Part shown: in pieces, positions 26,480 through 37,399 of the stretch
How positions within the stretch are numbered: position 1 is the stretch's first letter
Layout: every line of letters starts with the position of its first letter
Assembly: GCA_900100325.1 (NCBI GenBank)
Contig: LT629697.1
Location: 3,717,423 to 3,781,422, forward strand
From: Frankineae bacterium MT45
Lineage (GTDB): Bacteria; Actinomycetota; Actinomycetes; Mycobacteriales; Jatrophihabitantaceae
Length of the DNA stretch: 64,000 nucleotides
Direction: 5' to 3'
Position numbers and translations under genes: made by a program
The notes under the pieces: generated by a model
Seen by the model: only the letters and a program-made list of their open reading frames with translations
Databases searched by the model: none
Told to the model about the DNA's origin: nothing

Positions 26480-28911
26480 TGGGCTGCTCCTGCCGTTGCG
26501 GCTTGATCGGATGCGGCGATCGTCACCGGATCACCGGCGATGGCGGCCAGCGTGGCCCGCACGGCACTGCCATGCGCGTTCGTCGGCAGCCAGACGACAC
26601 CATCGGGGAGATCCTCGACCAGCGCCGGCACGGTGATGACGCCCCGGTCGGTCGAGACGGTCAAGAGCGCGCCGTCGGTGACCCCAGCCGCCGCCGCGGT
26701 GGCGGCCGAGAGGCGGGCGACGACCGGCTTGGCCGTTCCGGCGAGGTTGAGGTCGCCGTCCTGGGCCCGTCCGGCGTCGATGAGCTCGTGCCAGGTGGAG
26801 AGAACCGGAGTCGTGACCGTGGCGACCGGCGCGCTGGAGGCGGCCACCGTCGGCGACGCGGCGCGCACGTTGCCCACACCCAGACGGGCGAGCTCCGCCC
26901 GGGCCGTCTCCACACTCGGCAGACCCAGATCAACGTCGAGTTCCTCGGCCAGGGCGTGCAGCACCCGCTGGTCGCTGAGCGCCCCGGTACCGGTGATGGT
27001 GAGGTCGAAGGGACGCGAACGCCCTTCCCAGTTGACATAGGTACCGGCCTTCTCGGCGGCCGGGGCGACCGGCAGCACGACGTCGGCGTAGTCGGTGACC
27101 AGGCTCTGGCGCAGCTCGAGGCTGATCACGAAGCCGGCGTTGGCGACCGCGTGCACCGCCTGCTGCGGGTCGGAGAGGTCGTTGAGGTCGACGCCGCCGA
27201 CGACCAGCGCGGTGACGCCGCCGTCGTTGACCGCGTCGATGATCTGGTCGACGCTGCGGCCGGGGACGGCCGGGATCGGCGCGTCCCAGACCCGCTCCAC
27301 CTCAGCCCGAGCCGCGTCGTCACTCACCGGACGGCCGCCTGGCAGCAGGGACGGCAGGGCGCCCGACTTGATGGCTCCGACCTCACCGGCGCGACGTGGG
27401 ATCCAGGCCAGCTTGGCCCCGGACGCCTGGGCCAGCGCGGCGGCGGCACTGAGAGCACCGGGCACGCTGGCCAGCCGCTCGCCGACCAGGATGATGCTGC
27501 CGTCAGCGAGGGCGGCCGGGTCGAAGGCCGCGATCGCGGTGGCCTCGCCGCCGGGGACGGTCTGGATGAGAGTGCCGTTGAGCTTGCGCAGGCCGTTGGA
27601 GGTGTATGGCGCGATCGAGAAGACCTTCGTCTTGCCGATGCGGGTTGACTTGCGGACCCGCAGGAAGACGGCCGCGGCCTCCTCCTCGAGCTCCAGCCCG
27701 GCGATCAGGATGGTCGGAGCCTTCTCCAGTGCGCTGAAGGAGACGTGCGCCGGCGTCACCCGCGCGACGTTCGCGGCCAGGAACGCCAGTTCCTCCTCGC
27801 TCTGCGGACGGGCACGGAGATCGATGTCGTTGGTTCCGAGCGCGACGCGGGCGAACTTGGCGTATGCGTAGGCGTCCTCTTCAGTGAGACGCCCACCCGG
27901 CAGCACAGCGACGCCCCCGCGATCGCGGGCCTCGCGGAGTCCGGCTGCGGCGCGTTCGAAGGCTTCGGTCCAGCTCGTCTCGACGAGCTTCCCGTCGGCG
28001 TCGCGAACCATCGGCCGGAGGACCCGGTCGGTCTGCTCGGTGTAGTGGAAGGCCCAGCGACCCTTGTCGCAGATCCACTCCTCATTCACTTCCGGGTCGT
28101 CCCCGGCGAGCCGGCGGGTGATCTTGCTGCGCCGCCAATCGGTACGGGTGGCGCAGCCCGAGGAGCAGCCTTCGCAGACGCTCGGGGTGCTCATCAGATC
28201 GAACGGACGGGCCCGGAACCGGTAGGAGGCGCCAGTGAGGGCACCGACCGGGCAGATCTGCACCGTGTTGCCCGAGAAGTACGACTGGAACGGCACGTCG
28301 GTGGAGGTGCCGATCTGCTGATGCGCACCGCGCTCAAGCAGGTCGATGAAGGGATCGCCGGCGATCTGCTCGCTGAACCTAGTGCAGCGCTGGCAGAGCA
28401 CACAGCGCTCCCGGTCCAGCAGCACGTTCGAGGAGATGGCGATCGGCTTCGGGAAGGTGCGCTTGACGTCGACGAAGCGCGAGTCGGCCCGTCCATTGCT
28501 CATCGCCTGGTTCTGCAGGGGGCACTCGCCACCCTTGTCGCAGATCGGGCAGTCGAGCGGGTGGTTGATGAGCAGGAGTTCCATGACACCCTGCTGCGCC
28601 TTGTCAGCCACCGGCGAGGTGAGCTGGGTGTTGATCACCATTCCCGGCATGACCGTGGTGGTGCAGGAGGCGGCCGGCTTGGGCATGCCGCGGCCGTTGC
28701 CCATGTCGGGAACCTCGACCAGGCACTGACGGCAGGCGCCGGCCGGATCGAGAAGGGGGTGGTCACAGAAGCGCGGAATCTGGATGCCGAGCTGCTCGGC
28801 GGCACGAATCAGCAGCGTTCCCTTGGGAACCGAGATCTCGATGCCGTCGATCGTGACGGTGACGAGGTCCGGTGCCGCAGGAGCTGCCGGCTTCTCTGGC
28901 GCAACAGTCAT
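26476..28911 (-). CDS. nuoG: NADH-quinone oxidoreductase subunit G
   Basis: Large iron-sulfur subunit, 811 residues from ATG at 28911, directly overlapping the nuoF stop (TAATG); the longer frame to 29220 is a shadow of nuoF. N-terminal [2Fe-2S] ferredoxin domain with [18 protein letters not shown], the His/Cys cluster region, [50 protein letters not shown] for the next cluster, then a molybdopterin-oxidoreductase-like domain ([35 protein letters not shown]) whose cofactor is absent in complex I. Electron transfer from NuoEF towards NuoI. Confidence 0.96.
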   Translation of the reverse strand: MTVAPEKPAAPAAPDLVTVTIDGIEISVPKGTLLIRAAEQLGIQIPRFCDHPLLDPAGACRQCLVEVPDMGNGRGMPKPAASCTTTVMPGMVINTQLTSPVADKAQQGVMELLLINHPLDCPICDKGGECPLQNQAMSNGRADSRFVDVKRTFPKPIAISSNVLLDRERCVLCQRCTRFSEQIAGDPFIDLLERGAHQQIGTSTDVPFQSYFSGNTVQICPVGALTGASYRFRARPFDLMSTPSVCEGCSSGCATRTDWRRSKITRRLAGDDPEVNEEWICDKGRWAFHYTEQTDRVLRPMVRDADGKLVETSWTEAFERAAAGLREARDRGGVAVLPGGRLTEEDAYAYAKFARVALGTNDIDLRARPQSEEELAFLAANVARVTPAHVSFSALEKAPTILIAGLELEEEAAAVFLRVRKSTRIGKTKVFSIAPYTSNGLRKLNGTLIQTVPGGEATAIAAFDPAALADGSIILVGERLASVPGALSAAAALAQASGAKLAWIPRRAGEVGAIKSGALPSLLPGGRPVSDDAARAEVERVWDAPIPAVPGRSVDQIIDAVNDGGVTALVVGGVDLNDLSDPQQAVHAVANAGFVISLELRQSLVTDYADVVLPVAPAAEKAGTYVNWEGRSRPFDLTITGTGALSDQRVLHALAEELDVDLGLPSVETARAELARLGVGNVRAASPTVAASSAPVATVTTPVLSTWHELIDAGRAQDGDLNLAGTAKPVVARLSAATAAAAGVTDGALLTVSTDRGVITVPALVEDLPDGVVWLPTNAHGSAVRATLAAIAGDPVTIAASDQAATAGAAQ

Positions 28912-30212
28912 TAGACAGAGGCTCCCGTTAGTTCTTTGGTCTGAACGTCCGGCGGCTGGGGTGCGCCGGGGTCGGTGATGAGCGCTTCGTACTCGTCGCG
29001 GAAGAACTCGATCGAGGAGGAGATGCTGCTGGTGGCCCCGTCGCCGAGAGCGCAGAACGAACGGCCGAGGATGTTCGAGCTGATGTCCAGCAGGGTGTCG
29101 ATGTCGGCCATCTTGCCTTCGCCGTGCCAGATGCGCTCGAGGATCTGCGCCGTCCAGTAGTTGCCTTCCCGGCAGGGCGTGCACTTTCCGCAGGACTCGT
29201 GCTCGTAGAACTGCGTCCACTTCAGCACTGCCTGAACGACGCTGTCGCCCTCGTCGAAGATCATGACGGCTGACGTGCCGTTCATTGACTTGGCCTGAGC
29301 CACCGAGTCGAAGTCCAACGGGGTGTCGAGGTGAGCGCGGGTGAAGAGCGGCGTCGAGGAGCCACCCGGCGTCCAGAACTTCAGCTCCTTGCCACGGCTC
29401 ATCCCACCGGCCATCTCCAGCAATTCACGAAGGGTTGTCCCCATCGGCGCCTCGTACTGGCCCGGGTTCTTCACCCGTCCCGAGAGCGAGTAGATGCTCG
29501 TGCCCGGCGATCCGGCCGGCCCGAGCGCCTTGTACCAGTCGGCCCCGCCCAGGATGATGTACGGGACGCTGGCCAGGCTGCCGACGTTGTTGACCACGGT
29601 CGGCGAGTCGTAGAGGCCGTTGGTGGCCGGGAACGGCGGCTTCAAACGGGGCTGACCGCGCTTCCCCTCCAGCGAGTCCAGCAGCGCGGTCTCCTCGCCA
29701 CAGATGTAGGCACCGGCACCGCCGTGCACAGTGATGTCGCAGTTCAGCCCGGAGCCGAGAATGTTGCTGCCGAGATACCCCTTGGCGCGGGCCTCCTCGA
29801 CGGCGGCGGTGACCCGGCGAATCGCGTGGACGGCCTCACCTCGGATGTAGACGAAGGCCTGCTCCGACCGAACCGCGTAGCAGGCGATGATGATGCCCTC
29901 GATCATCGAATGCGGATCATTCATCATCAGCGGCAGGTCCCGGCACGTACCCGGCTCACCCTCATCGGCATTGACGACGACGTAGTGCGGTTTGCCGTCA
30001 TTCTGCGGGATGAACTGCCACTTCATGCCGGTGGGGAATCCGGCGCCGCCGCGGCCGCGCAGGTTCGAGTCCTTCACCGTGGCGATGACCTCGTCGGGCT
30101 GCATGGTGAGCGCCTTGCGCAGACCCGAGTAGCCGTCCAGCGCCTCGTAGTTGGCGATCTTCCACGGCTGGTTGGTGCCGAACCGCTTGGTCAGTACGGG
30201 AGTGAGAGACAT
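28911..30212 (-). CDS. nuoF: NADH-quinone oxidoreductase subunit F
   Basis: NADH-binding flavoprotein of complex I, 433 residues. NADH/FMN sites are visible as [15 protein letters not shown] and [35 protein letters not shown], and the N3 [4Fe-4S] motif [15 protein letters not shown] with a later Cys ([10 protein letters not shown]). Two bases separate it from the end of nuoE. ATG at 30212. All expected cofactor residues are present. Confidence 0.97.
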   Translation of the reverse strand: MSLTPVLTKRFGTNQPWKIANYEALDGYSGLRKALTMQPDEVIATVKDSNLRGRGGAGFPTGMKWQFIPQNDGKPHYVVVNADEGEPGTCRDLPLMMNDPHSMIEGIIIACYAVRSEQAFVYIRGEAVHAIRRVTAAVEEARAKGYLGSNILGSGLNCDITVHGGAGAYICGEETALLDSLEGKRGQPRLKPPFPATNGLYDSPTVVNNVGSLASVPYIILGGADWYKALGPAGSPGTSIYSLSGRVKNPGQYEAPMGTTLRELLEMAGGMSRGKELKFWTPGGSSTPLFTRAHLDTPLDFDSVAQAKSMNGTSAVMIFDEGDSVVQAVLKWTQFYEHESCGKCTPCREGNYWTAQILERIWHGEGKMADIDTLLDISSNILGRSFCALGDGATSSISSSIEFFRDEYEALITDPGAPQPPDVQTKELTGASV

Positions 30213-30214
30213 GA

Positions 30215-31474
30215 TCAGGCTCCGTCCTTCTCATCGCCGAAGCTCAACTGGTCGCTCTGCGGCTCGCTCTGGGGTTTGCGAACTCGGGCCCGGGCACTTC
30301 GGCGAGGCGCCGCCGGCTGCTGCGGTGCCGTCTCTAGTCCGGGCATCTGCGAGAGGAGTCGGGCCTGCTCGTCCTCGTCGGCAGCTGCTTCGTTAGAAGT
30401 CGCCCCGTCAGAGGTTGCCTCGTCAGAACTCGCTTCGTCGGAATCGGCTGGGCTTGCGGCGTCGGCGTCCACTCCGCCGACCTCAGCGGTCTCTGGCTGC
30501 GCCGCCGGCTGAGATTCGTCGGCCTGCGGATCCGACTCGACAGTCTCCAACGGGGCGTCGTTGGCGCTCGTCACCGCGGCCACCTCGGGCGCCGCCGGAG
30601 CGGCTGCCTCAGCCTTGGGAGCCTCAGCCTTGGGAGCCTCAGCCTTCGCCGGTTCAGCCTTCGCCGGTTCGGCCTTTGACGCCTCGGCCTTGGCCGGCTC
30701 AGTCTTCGCAGCCGGCTCAGTCTTCGCGGCCGGCTTTGACGTCGCGGCGGCGTAGGAGGGGGCGGTCTCGCCTCGGGCGATTGCCCGCTTGACGCCGGCC
30801 TCGGTCGGCAGCCCGGTGCCCTCGGCCTCCAGCGCCTCCGAGCGGGGGTCGAGGAAGCCGGCGATCTGCCGCTCGATCTCACGGAAGGAGCAGAGCGGAG
30901 CGCCCCGGGACGGGAGCGGCCGCTGGCCGTCCTGCAGCTTCTTCACCAGCGCATCGGCCGAGTCGACCGTCTGGTTGTCGAAGAATTCGTAGTTCACCGT
31001 GACGACCGGGGCGTAGTCGCAGCCGGCCAGACACTCCGCGTGCTCCAGGGTGATCTTGCCGTCCTCGGTGGTGCCGTTCATGCCGACGCCGAGGTACTCC
31101 GACAGAGCGGCGTAGATGTCGTCGCCGCCCAGCAGCCCGCAGAGCGTGTTGGTACAGACGCTCACCAGGTACTCACCGGTCGGCTTGCGCTTGTACATCG
31201 TGTAGAACGTCGCGACCGCGGCCACCTGCGCCTTGGTGATGTCGAGCGTCTCGGCACAGAAGGCGATGCCGTCGGGGGTGATGTAGCCCTGCTCGGACTG
31301 CACCAGGTGCAGCATCGGGAGCAACGCCGAGCGCGACTGACCGGCCGGGTAACGGGTAATGATTTCCTGGGCATCCGCCCGCACCTGCTCGGAGAAGACC
31401 GACGCGTCACCGGGACGGTCGATGCTCATCACCGAGGTGCGGAAGTTGGTCGGCTGACCTTCGAAAGACGTCAT
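30215..31474 (-). CDS. nuoE: NADH-quinone oxidoreductase subunit E with long acidic/Ala-rich tail
   Basis: Thioredoxin-like [2Fe-2S] subunit (cluster N1a). The catalytic domain ends near residue 215 and contains [14 protein letters not shown] and [12 protein letters not shown], the four cysteine ligands. The protein continues to 419 residues, nearly twice the usual length, with Lys/Ala/Glu/Pro repeats ([30 protein letters not shown]), then Asp/Glu/Ser-rich sequence and a basic [12 protein letters not shown] patch. The tail is likely disordered and resembles extensions seen in some actinobacterial NuoE. Start overlaps the nuoD stop (ATGA at 31471-31474). Confidence 0.95.
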   Translation of the reverse strand: MTSFEGQPTNFRTSVMSIDRPGDASVFSEQVRADAQEIITRYPAGQSRSALLPMLHLVQSEQGYITPDGIAFCAETLDITKAQVAAVATFYTMYKRKPTGEYLVSVCTNTLCGLLGGDDIYAALSEYLGVGMNGTTEDGKITLEHAECLAGCDYAPVVTVNYEFFDNQTVDSADALVKKLQDGQRPLPSRGAPLCSFREIERQIAGFLDPRSEALEAEGTGLPTEAGVKRAIARGETAPSYAAATSKPAAKTEPAAKTEPAKAEASKAEPAKAEPAKAEAPKAEAPKAEAAAPAAPEVAAVTSANDAPLETVESDPQADESQPAAQPETAEVGGVDADAASPADSDEASSDEATSDGATSNEAAADEDEQARLLSQMPGLETAPQQPAAPRRSARARVRKPQSEPQSDQLSFGDEKDGA

Positions 31475-32787
31475 CTGTCACATCCGCCCATCACTGGGTC
31501 GATCGAGGCGACGGAGGCGATCACGTCGGCCACCAGGCCACCGATCGACATCGTCGCGGTTCCCTGCAGGTTGATAAAGGACGGCTCACGGAAGTGCACC
31601 CGATACGGGCGCGTGCCGCCGTCACTGACGATGTGCGCACCCAGCTCGCCCCGCGGGGACTCGACGGCCTGGTACACCTGACCGGCCGGCACCCGGAAGC
31701 CCTCGGTGACCAGCTTGAAGTGGTGGATGAGCGACTCCATCGATCCGTTCATGATCTTCTGCACGTGCGCGAGCGAGTTGCCCATGCCGTCGGGGCCGAG
31801 CGCGAGCTTGGCCGGCCAGGCAACCTTGGGGTCCTCGACCATGGTCGGGCCGGGCTCGAGGCGATCCAGCACCTGCTCAATGATCTTCAGCGACTCCCAC
31901 ATCTCGGCGACCCGGACGACGAAGCGCGACCAGCAGTCCCCGCGATCGTCGGTCGGAACCTCGAAGTCGAAGGTCTCGTAACCGAGGTACGGCTCGGTCT
32001 TGCGCAGGTCCCATGGCAGTCCGGCGGCGCGAAGGATCGGGCCGGTGATCCCGAGGGAGAGGCAGCCCTCGACGCCGATCCAGCCGACGTCCTTCAGGCG
32101 CTGCACCCAGATCGTCTGGTTGCGCAGCAGCTTGTCGACGCCGGCCAGTTCCTTCTTCATCTCCAGGATCCAGGCCCGGATCTTCTCGTCGGCGTCTGCC
32201 GGAAGGTCCTGGGCGACACCGCCGGGGCGGACGTAGGCGTGGTTCATGCGCAGCCCGGTGATGAGCTCGAAGATGTCCAGGCAGCGCTCACGGGCCCGGA
32301 AGCCGTTTGTCATCGCGGTGAGGGCGCCGAGCTCCATGCCGCCAGTGGCCAGCCACACCCAGTGCGAGCTGAGGCGATTGATCTCCATCATCATCACGCG
32401 GATCAGGTTGGCCCGCGACGGAGCCTCGATGCCGAGCAGCCGCTCGACGCCGAGGCAGTACACCGTCTCGTTGAAGAACGGTGAGAGGTAGTCGGCCCGG
32501 GTCAGGAAGGTGACGCCCTGGGTCCAGGTACGGAACTCGGTGTTCTTCTCGATTCCGGTGTGCAGGTAGCCGACGACGACGCGGGCGTCGGTGACCGTCT
32601 CACCTTCGAGTTCGAGGACGAGCCGGAGCACGCCGTGGGTGGACGGGTGCTGCGGGCCCATGTTCAGGACGATGCGCTCGTCACTGATCGGGTCGCCGCC
32701 GCCGAAGACCGCATCCCAGTCACCGCCGGTGACGTTGTAGACCCGACCCTCGGTGGTGTCGCGCGATGGGGAGTAGATGTCACTCAT
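31471..32787 (-). CDS. nuoD: NADH-quinone oxidoreductase subunit D
   Basis: 49-kDa quinone-site subunit, related to the large subunit of NiFe hydrogenases, 438 residues. [20 protein letters not shown] carries the quinone-binding His pair region, followed by [73 protein letters not shown] and the C-terminal DPVMGGCDR. Overlaps nuoC and nuoE by four bases each. Confidence 0.97.
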   Translation of the reverse strand: MSDIYSPSRDTTEGRVYNVTGGDWDAVFGGGDPISDERIVLNMGPQHPSTHGVLRLVLELEGETVTDARVVVGYLHTGIEKNTEFRTWTQGVTFLTRADYLSPFFNETVYCLGVERLLGIEAPSRANLIRVMMMEINRLSSHWVWLATGGMELGALTAMTNGFRARERCLDIFELITGLRMNHAYVRPGGVAQDLPADADEKIRAWILEMKKELAGVDKLLRNQTIWVQRLKDVGWIGVEGCLSLGITGPILRAAGLPWDLRKTEPYLGYETFDFEVPTDDRGDCWSRFVVRVAEMWESLKIIEQVLDRLEPGPTMVEDPKVAWPAKLALGPDGMGNSLAHVQKIMNGSMESLIHHFKLVTEGFRVPAGQVYQAVESPRGELGAHIVSDGGTRPYRVHFREPSFINLQGTATMSIGGLVADVIASVASIDPVMGGCDR

Positions 32788-33524
32788 CGATATGTCCTCC
32801 GCTCGTCCGGTGGCGGGATGGTCGCGCCCTTGTACTGGACCGCGATCCCACCCAGCGGGTAGTCCTTGCGCTGCGGGAAGCCGTCCCAGTCATCGGGCAT
32901 CAGGATGCGGGTCAGCGACGGGTGTCCGTCGTAGATGATCCCGAACATGTCGTAGGTTTCGCGCTCCTGCCAGTCGGCGGTCGGGTAGACCGGCGTGACC
33001 GACGGGACGTGCGGGTTGTCGACCGAGACCGCGGCCTCCAGACGAATTCGCCAGCGGTAGGTCATCGAGGTCAGGTGATAGACCGAGTGCAGCCGGTTCT
33101 CCGAGCCCAGGTAGTCGGCCCCGGAGACGCTGGAGAGCAGCTCGAAGCGCAGCGCCGGGTGGTCGCGCATCGTCTGGGCCAGCGTGCGGACGTGCGACGG
33201 GTTGATGTGCAGCGTCAGCTCACCCCGGTCGACGACGATCTTGACGACAGCCTGGTCGAAGGCCTTGTACGCGTCTTGAATCGCGTCGACGAGGTCGTCG
33301 AAGTAGCTGCCGTAGGGGCGCTCCGCACTCGGGGCGACCCATGGCTCGCGAACCAGTCCGCCGAAGCCGGTGGTGTCACCGGAGCCACTGATGCCGAACA
33401 TGCCGACCTGAGGAACACCGATCGTCGAATCGGCGTCAGGGGTGACGGGCTGGGCCAGCGGAGCCGGCTCGTTCGGCGGGCCGGCTGGGAGGTTGTCGGG
33501 GGTGGGGGCAGTCGGATCGCTCAT
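32784..33524 (-). CDS. nuoC: NADH-quinone oxidoreductase subunit C
   Basis: 30-kDa subunit, 246 residues from ATG at 33524 ([15 protein letters not shown]); the longer frame to 33620 overlaps nuoB. The N-terminal 60 residues are Pro-rich and variable; the conserved domain holds [23 protein letters not shown]-type [17 protein letters not shown] and the signature [40 protein letters not shown]. Separated from nuoB by 31 bases. Confidence 0.95.
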   Translation of the reverse strand: MSDPTAPTPDNLPAGPPNEPAPLAQPVTPDADSTIGVPQVGMFGISGSGDTTGFGGLVREPWVAPSAERPYGSYFDDLVDAIQDAYKAFDQAVVKIVVDRGELTLHINPSHVRTLAQTMRDHPALRFELLSSVSGADYLGSENRLHSVYHLTSMTYRWRIRLEAAVSVDNPHVPSVTPVYPTADWQERETYDMFGIIYDGHPSLTRILMPDDWDGFPQRKDYPLGGIAVQYKGATIPPPDERRTYR

Positions 33525-33555
33525 CGGTTCACTCTCCCGCCAGATACCGTCGCGC

Positions 33556-34095
<540 letters not shown>

Positions 34096-34153
34096 TTACG
34101 CCATTCCCATCTTGCAGTTCGTCACGTTCGTCACCGCGCGTGAAGGCTCATGG

Positions 34154-34516
34154 CTAGTCCCAGTCCAAGCCGCCGCGACGCCACACGTAGGCGTATGCGA
34201 CGAAGACCGTGACGATGAACAGGATCATCTCGACGAGGCCGAAGAGGCCCAGCGCCTGGCTAGACACCGCGTACGGGTACAGGAAGATGATCTCAATGTC
34301 GAAGACGATGAAGAGCATCGCCGTCAGGAAGTACTTGATGGGGAAGCGGTTCGGCCCTTCGGGCTGCGGGGTCGGCTCGATGCCGCACTCGTAGAAGTCC
34401 AGCTTTGCCTTGTTGAAGCGGCGCGGGCCGGTGAACGGCGCAATGGCGACCGAGAAGAACGCGAAGCCGAACGCAAGCGCGAACAACAGCAGAATCGGCA
34501 GGTACGGCGCGAGCAC
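34154..34516 (-). CDS. nuoA: NADH-quinone oxidoreductase subunit A
   Basis: First gene of the operon, 120-residue three-helix membrane subunit. YECGIEPTPQPEGPNRFPIK is the conserved loop, followed by KYFLTAMLFIVFDIEIIFLY with the membrane Glu/Asp. GTG start at 34516 is supported by AGGGGAG five bases upstream. The region upstream (34517-34619) must hold the nuo promoter; no sigma motif was assigned with confidence. Confidence 0.95.
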   Translation of the reverse strand: MLAPYLPILLLFALAFGFAFFSVAIAPFTGPRRFNKAKLDFYECGIEPTPQPEGPNRFPIKYFLTAMLFIVFDIEIIFLYPYAVSSQALGLFGLVEMILFIVTVFVAYAYVWRRGGLDWD

Positions 34517-34649
34517 GGAACTCCCCTCTGAACTGGTGTTTGCTAGCGCTCTCAGGCTAGACGTTGGGGCACCGGGGGCAGAAGTGAGGCATACCTAAGT
34601 AGTAACAGGTACGTCGGAATTGTTTCGACGCGGCCCGTGTTCTGACGAG

Positions 34650-34991
34650 GTGAGCACAGCCGACGCGCCGTTCGGCGCCATTCTGCAGATGACGGCCCTC
34701 CCGGGTAAGCGTGATGAGGTGCTTCAGATCCTGACGCACTACGCACGGACGCTCGAAGGCGAGCCCGGCACTACTCTCTTCGCGGTGTCGCTGGATCCGA
34801 ACGATGAGAACCTGGTCTGGATCTGGGAGGAGTTCGCCAACGGAGCCGCTGTGCAGGCGCACTTCGAGCACGACTTCTTCCGCGCCCTGCAACTCGAACT
34901 GGCCGATCTGCTCGACGGGCCCGCTTCGGTTCGTCCGCTGGCCCCGGTGGTCCGCCGCGTGCAGGAGGTCGTCGCCGAGTCCGGCGACTAG
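34650..34991 (+). CDS. Antibiotic-biosynthesis-monooxygenase (ABM) domain protein
   Basis: About 113 residues, a single ferredoxin-like ABM domain: FGAILQMTALPGKRDEVLQI, GEPGTTLFAVSLDPND, VWIWEEFANGAAVQAHFEHD. Such cofactor-free proteins include quinone monooxygenases (YgiN type) and many uncharacterised members, so the reaction here is not known. The start is uncertain: GTG at 34650 or TTG at 34620, neither with a good ribosome-binding site. It is divergent from nuoA and ends near a bidirectional terminator. Confidence 0.75.
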   Translation: MSTADAPFGAILQMTALPGKRDEVLQILTHYARTLEGEPGTTLFAVSLDPNDENLVWIWEEFANGAAVQAHFEHDFFRALQLELADLLDGPASVRPLAPVVRRVQEVVAESGD

Positions 34992-35032
34992 AAGTCACGG
35001 GTCGGGTATGTCAGCTCGTGAACGAGCGAAAT

Positions 35033-35069
35033 GGGGAGCCATCTCCCCTGTTCCGGAAAATGGCTCCCC
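35033..35069. terminator. Bidirectional terminator hairpin
   Basis: GGGGAGCCAT (35033-35042) pairs perfectly with ATGGCTCCCC (35060-35069) around a 17-base loop, between the convergent ABM and lipocalin genes. Confidence 0.7.
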
Positions 35070-35088
35070 CACAGCGGTCGGGTTCCGC

Positions 35089-35700
35089 TCAGCAGAACTT
35101 CTGACTCGTGCCGGCCCCGTGCGTCTGCGGCGTCGTCATCAGTGAGCACGGCGAGATGCCGTTGCTGGTGAGGACGTCGCGAACCTCGGTCGTCTCGGCG
35201 CCGCTCAGCGCTGGTGTGCGGGAGAGGACGAACGCGCTCGCCCGGTCGGGCGACACGACCACCGCCCACCGATACGCCGAGTCCAGGCCGACTATCTCGT
35301 AGTTCGGGCCGCCGAAGTACAACTGCTGCCCGAAGAGATTCAGAAACGACACAGTGAGCACCGAGTTGGCTGGAGCGTTTTCGACCCGGGCCACTCCGAG
35401 CACTCGGCTGGACGAACCCCACCAGGTGGTGCAGGTGTTGTTCACCCCGACCGTCCCGTCACTCTTCGCGGTGTACACCGCTGTCACGTTCCGCGCGCAC
35501 TGCACCTCGAAGATCTGTGGAATGGCAGCGACCTGGTACCAGGAGCCGACATAGCGGGTGAGATCCACCGATGCCACCGGCTGGACGGGACCGGCCGCTG
35601 ACTGACTCGTCGCCTTGAGCGGTGCGGCCTCGGCCGACGAGACCGGCAGCAGCGCAATCGCCGAGAGCACGCAGAGAGAAATGAGAAGTCGCGTCTTCAT
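35089..35700 (-). CDS. Secreted lipocalin family protein
   Basis: 203 residues from ATG at 35700 (MKTRLLISLCVLSAIALLPV, a signal peptide ending near AEAAP). The lipocalin motif GSWYQVAAIPQIFE (G-x-W) at about residue 55 is followed by NNTCTTWW, GPNYEIVGLDSAYRWAVVVS and LSRTPALS, the pattern of bacterial Blc-type lipocalins. The protein ends with a Cys (QKFC) that may pair with the Cys near residue 65 (EVQCARN). There is no lipobox, so it is likely exported soluble or wall-associated. Ligand unknown, probably a fatty acid or lysophospholipid. Confidence 0.88.
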   Translation of the reverse strand: MKTRLLISLCVLSAIALLPVSSAEAAPLKATSQSAAGPVQPVASVDLTRYVGSWYQVAAIPQIFEVQCARNVTAVYTAKSDGTVGVNNTCTTWWGSSSRVLGVARVENAPANSVLTVSFLNLFGQQLYFGGPNYEIVGLDSAYRWAVVVSPDRASAFVLSRTPALSGAETTEVRDVLTSNGISPCSLMTTPQTHGAGTSQKFC

Positions 35701-35716
35701 ACGACGGTTCCCGCGC

Positions 35717-36349
35717 TCAGCTGGCACAGAGCGTGACGACAGCGGTGCCAAATACGAGCGAACCGTTGGTGGGTAACGAGACTCCAAAGGTGGAGTTCAA
35801 AGCCCCGGCTCCGGCCGGATCGAGCCGCAGCGTGATGCCGCTGAGCACCGTCGCGCCCGTGCGCGAGGAGACCTTGAGTCCCGAAAGATCAAGGTCGAGG
35901 AGTGCCACCTTGGCCGACGCACCATTCACCCTTGTTGCGTAGACCTTGCCGGCGGCGAGATCGATGTCGAAATTAGTGACCGCGAGGTGCTTGCCCCTGA
36001 GGTTGACGAAGTAGATGCCGCCGCTGTGCAGGATGTCGCCACTTACCGTTGCCAGCGACGGGTCGCCGCCGGTGATCGGGAAGCCGTACGTGACGTTCAA
36101 GCCGTGTTGGAATCCGAGCGAGAAATGGGTCTGCGGGAGCACCGGAAGGGGCAGGATTCCCGCTTTGAGCAGGGTCGCTGCGATCCCGGGCGCAGTGGTC
36201 ACCGAGGTGACCCCGGACAGCGCTGCCGATCTCTTGACCGGCGCGGCAGCGGAAGCCGACGTGGGCATCATCAGGGTGGCCGCGAGCATGGCGGTGAGAC
36301 TGATGATGCCGAGCAGAGATAGCCGAAGACGGCGGATTAATGAGCGCAT
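35717..36349 (-). CDS. Secreted protein of unknown function, possibly HtaA-like
   Basis: 210 residues from ATG at 36349, supported by GGAGG eight bases upstream; the longer frame to 36499 is not needed. Signal peptide LSLLGIISLTAMLAATLMM-type, cleavage near SASAAAP. The body is strand-rich: YGFPITGGDPSLATVSGDI, HSGGIYFVNLRGKHLAVTNF, DIDLAAGKVYATRVNG. This resembles the strand pattern of HtaA haem-binding or related secreted domains, but the match is partial and I would not assign a function. Its 3' end is 16 bases from the lipocalin start on the same strand, so the two are probably co-transcribed, divergently from an ECF sigma factor. Confidence 0.7.
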   Translation of the reverse strand: MRSLIRRLRLSLLGIISLTAMLAATLMMPTSASAAAPVKRSAALSGVTSVTTAPGIAATLLKAGILPLPVLPQTHFSLGFQHGLNVTYGFPITGGDPSLATVSGDILHSGGIYFVNLRGKHLAVTNFDIDLAAGKVYATRVNGASAKVALLDLDLSGLKVSSRTGATVLSGITLRLDPAGAGALNSTFGVSLPTNGSLVFGTAVVTLCAS

Positions 36350-36601
36350 CGTGCGATCCTCCAGAGAGCGAACGTGCTTAGCCGGGTTGGATAACCGACC
36401 CCGGCGCCCGGTGTGATCACCGGACGCGAGGGAGTACGTCCCCCGGCCGCTGTTTGGATGCCGAAAGATGCGGAAAAAGAAACTTCGCTGGGTATGCATC
36501 CGATCAAGCCCACGCCGACGTAGTACCTGCGCAGGGGCAGCGACAGCGGCCCCCGCTGAAACCGTGAGGACGCCGCAGAATCGACCGCCGAGAGGAGCAG
36601 C

Positions 36602-37399
36602 ATGTCGGACATGCCGCCCCCGTCCGGCTCGTCACGACTTCCCGAAGAGGCGCAGCGTCCCGAAGCGGCGCAGCAGCGGCCCGCTGAGGCGCAACGACCC
36701 GAAGCGGCGCAGCAGCGACCCGAAGAGGCACAGCGGCGAGACGCATCGGGGGATGCTCTGCCCGCCACCTCTGCGGGCCCATCCGGTCGGCCACTCCCCC
36801 CTCGCCGACCGGATGCCTTCGGCCGGCCGGGCCCCCTCGGCCGGCCGGAGGAGGACGTACGCCTTGACGCCGCCTTCCCCACCGGAGATGGGCAGGTATT
36901 GAAGCAGAGCTACGACCGCTACGGCGGTGTGGTTTATCGGACCGCACTGCGCTGCCTGCCTTCACCGGCCGACGCCGAGGAGGTCACCCAGACGACTTTT
37001 CTCTCGGCGTGGCAGGCTCGGGCCACCTATCAGCCTCAGACCGCACCACTTGGCGCCTGGCTGGTCGCTATTGCCCGGCGCCGGGCGATCGATCGGCTAC
37101 GGGTCTTAGCCCGTGAGCAGCTCATCGCTGGTGCCGCCGCTGAGGCCGCAGCGACCCACCGGATCGACTACGCGGCCGATCCGGCGAAGTTGCTGGACAG
37201 AATGGTGGTGGCCGACGAGCTGGCTCAGCTGCCGGAACCGCAGCGTCGGGTGCTTGAGCTTGCCTTCTTCGACGACCTCACCCACACCCAGATCGTGAGC
37301 GTTACCGGACTCCCGCTGGGCACCGTCAAGAGTCATCTCCGCCGTGGGCTGCTCCAACTTCGACGCCGATGGGAGGTGGATGGTGCACCAGCAATCTGA
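36602..37399 (+). CDS. ECF sigma factor with repetitive N-terminal extension
   Basis: 265 residues from ATG at 36602 (GAGAGGAG upstream). Sigma-70 region 2 is YDRYGGVVYRTALRCL to AWLVAIARRRAIDRLR (residues about 105-165), and region 4 is LPEPQRRVLELAFFDDLTH and LPLGTVKSHLRRGLLQLRR. The first 95 residues precede the sigma core and are Pro/Gln/Glu/Arg-rich with a 13-residue repeat, unusual for ECF factors. It overlaps the following zinc-type anti-sigma gene by 20 bases, the SigK/RskA-like arrangement. The divergent secreted protein and lipocalin genes are candidate targets. Confidence 0.93.
   Translation: MSDMPPPSGSSRLPEEAQRPEAAQQRPAEAQRPEAAQQRPEEAQRRDASGDALPATSAGPSGRPLPPRRPDAFGRPGPLGRPEEDVRLDAAFPTGDGQVLKQSYDRYGGVVYRTALRCLPSPADAEEVTQTTFLSAWQARATYQPQTAPLGAWLVAIARRRAIDRLRVLAREQLIAGAAAEAAATHRIDYAADPAKLLDRMVVADELAQLPEPQRRVLELAFFDDLTHTQIVSVTGLPLGTVKSHLRRGLLQLRRRWEVDGAPAI
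36647..36724. repeat. 39-bp tandem repeat in the sigma factor gene
   Basis: Two units of 39 bases (36647-36685 and 36686-36724) plus the start of a third encode EAQRPEAAQQRP followed by Ala or Glu. The frame is preserved. It accounts for part of the unusual N-terminal extension. Confidence 0.8.

Noticed and set aside
26476-29220. 914-codon version of nuoG
   Set aside because: The first 103 codons overlap nuoF; the true start at 28911 forms TAATG with the nuoF stop.
35717-36349. Firm HtaA haem-binding domain call
   Set aside because: Only the strand pattern agrees; the diagnostic residues of HtaA are not clear.
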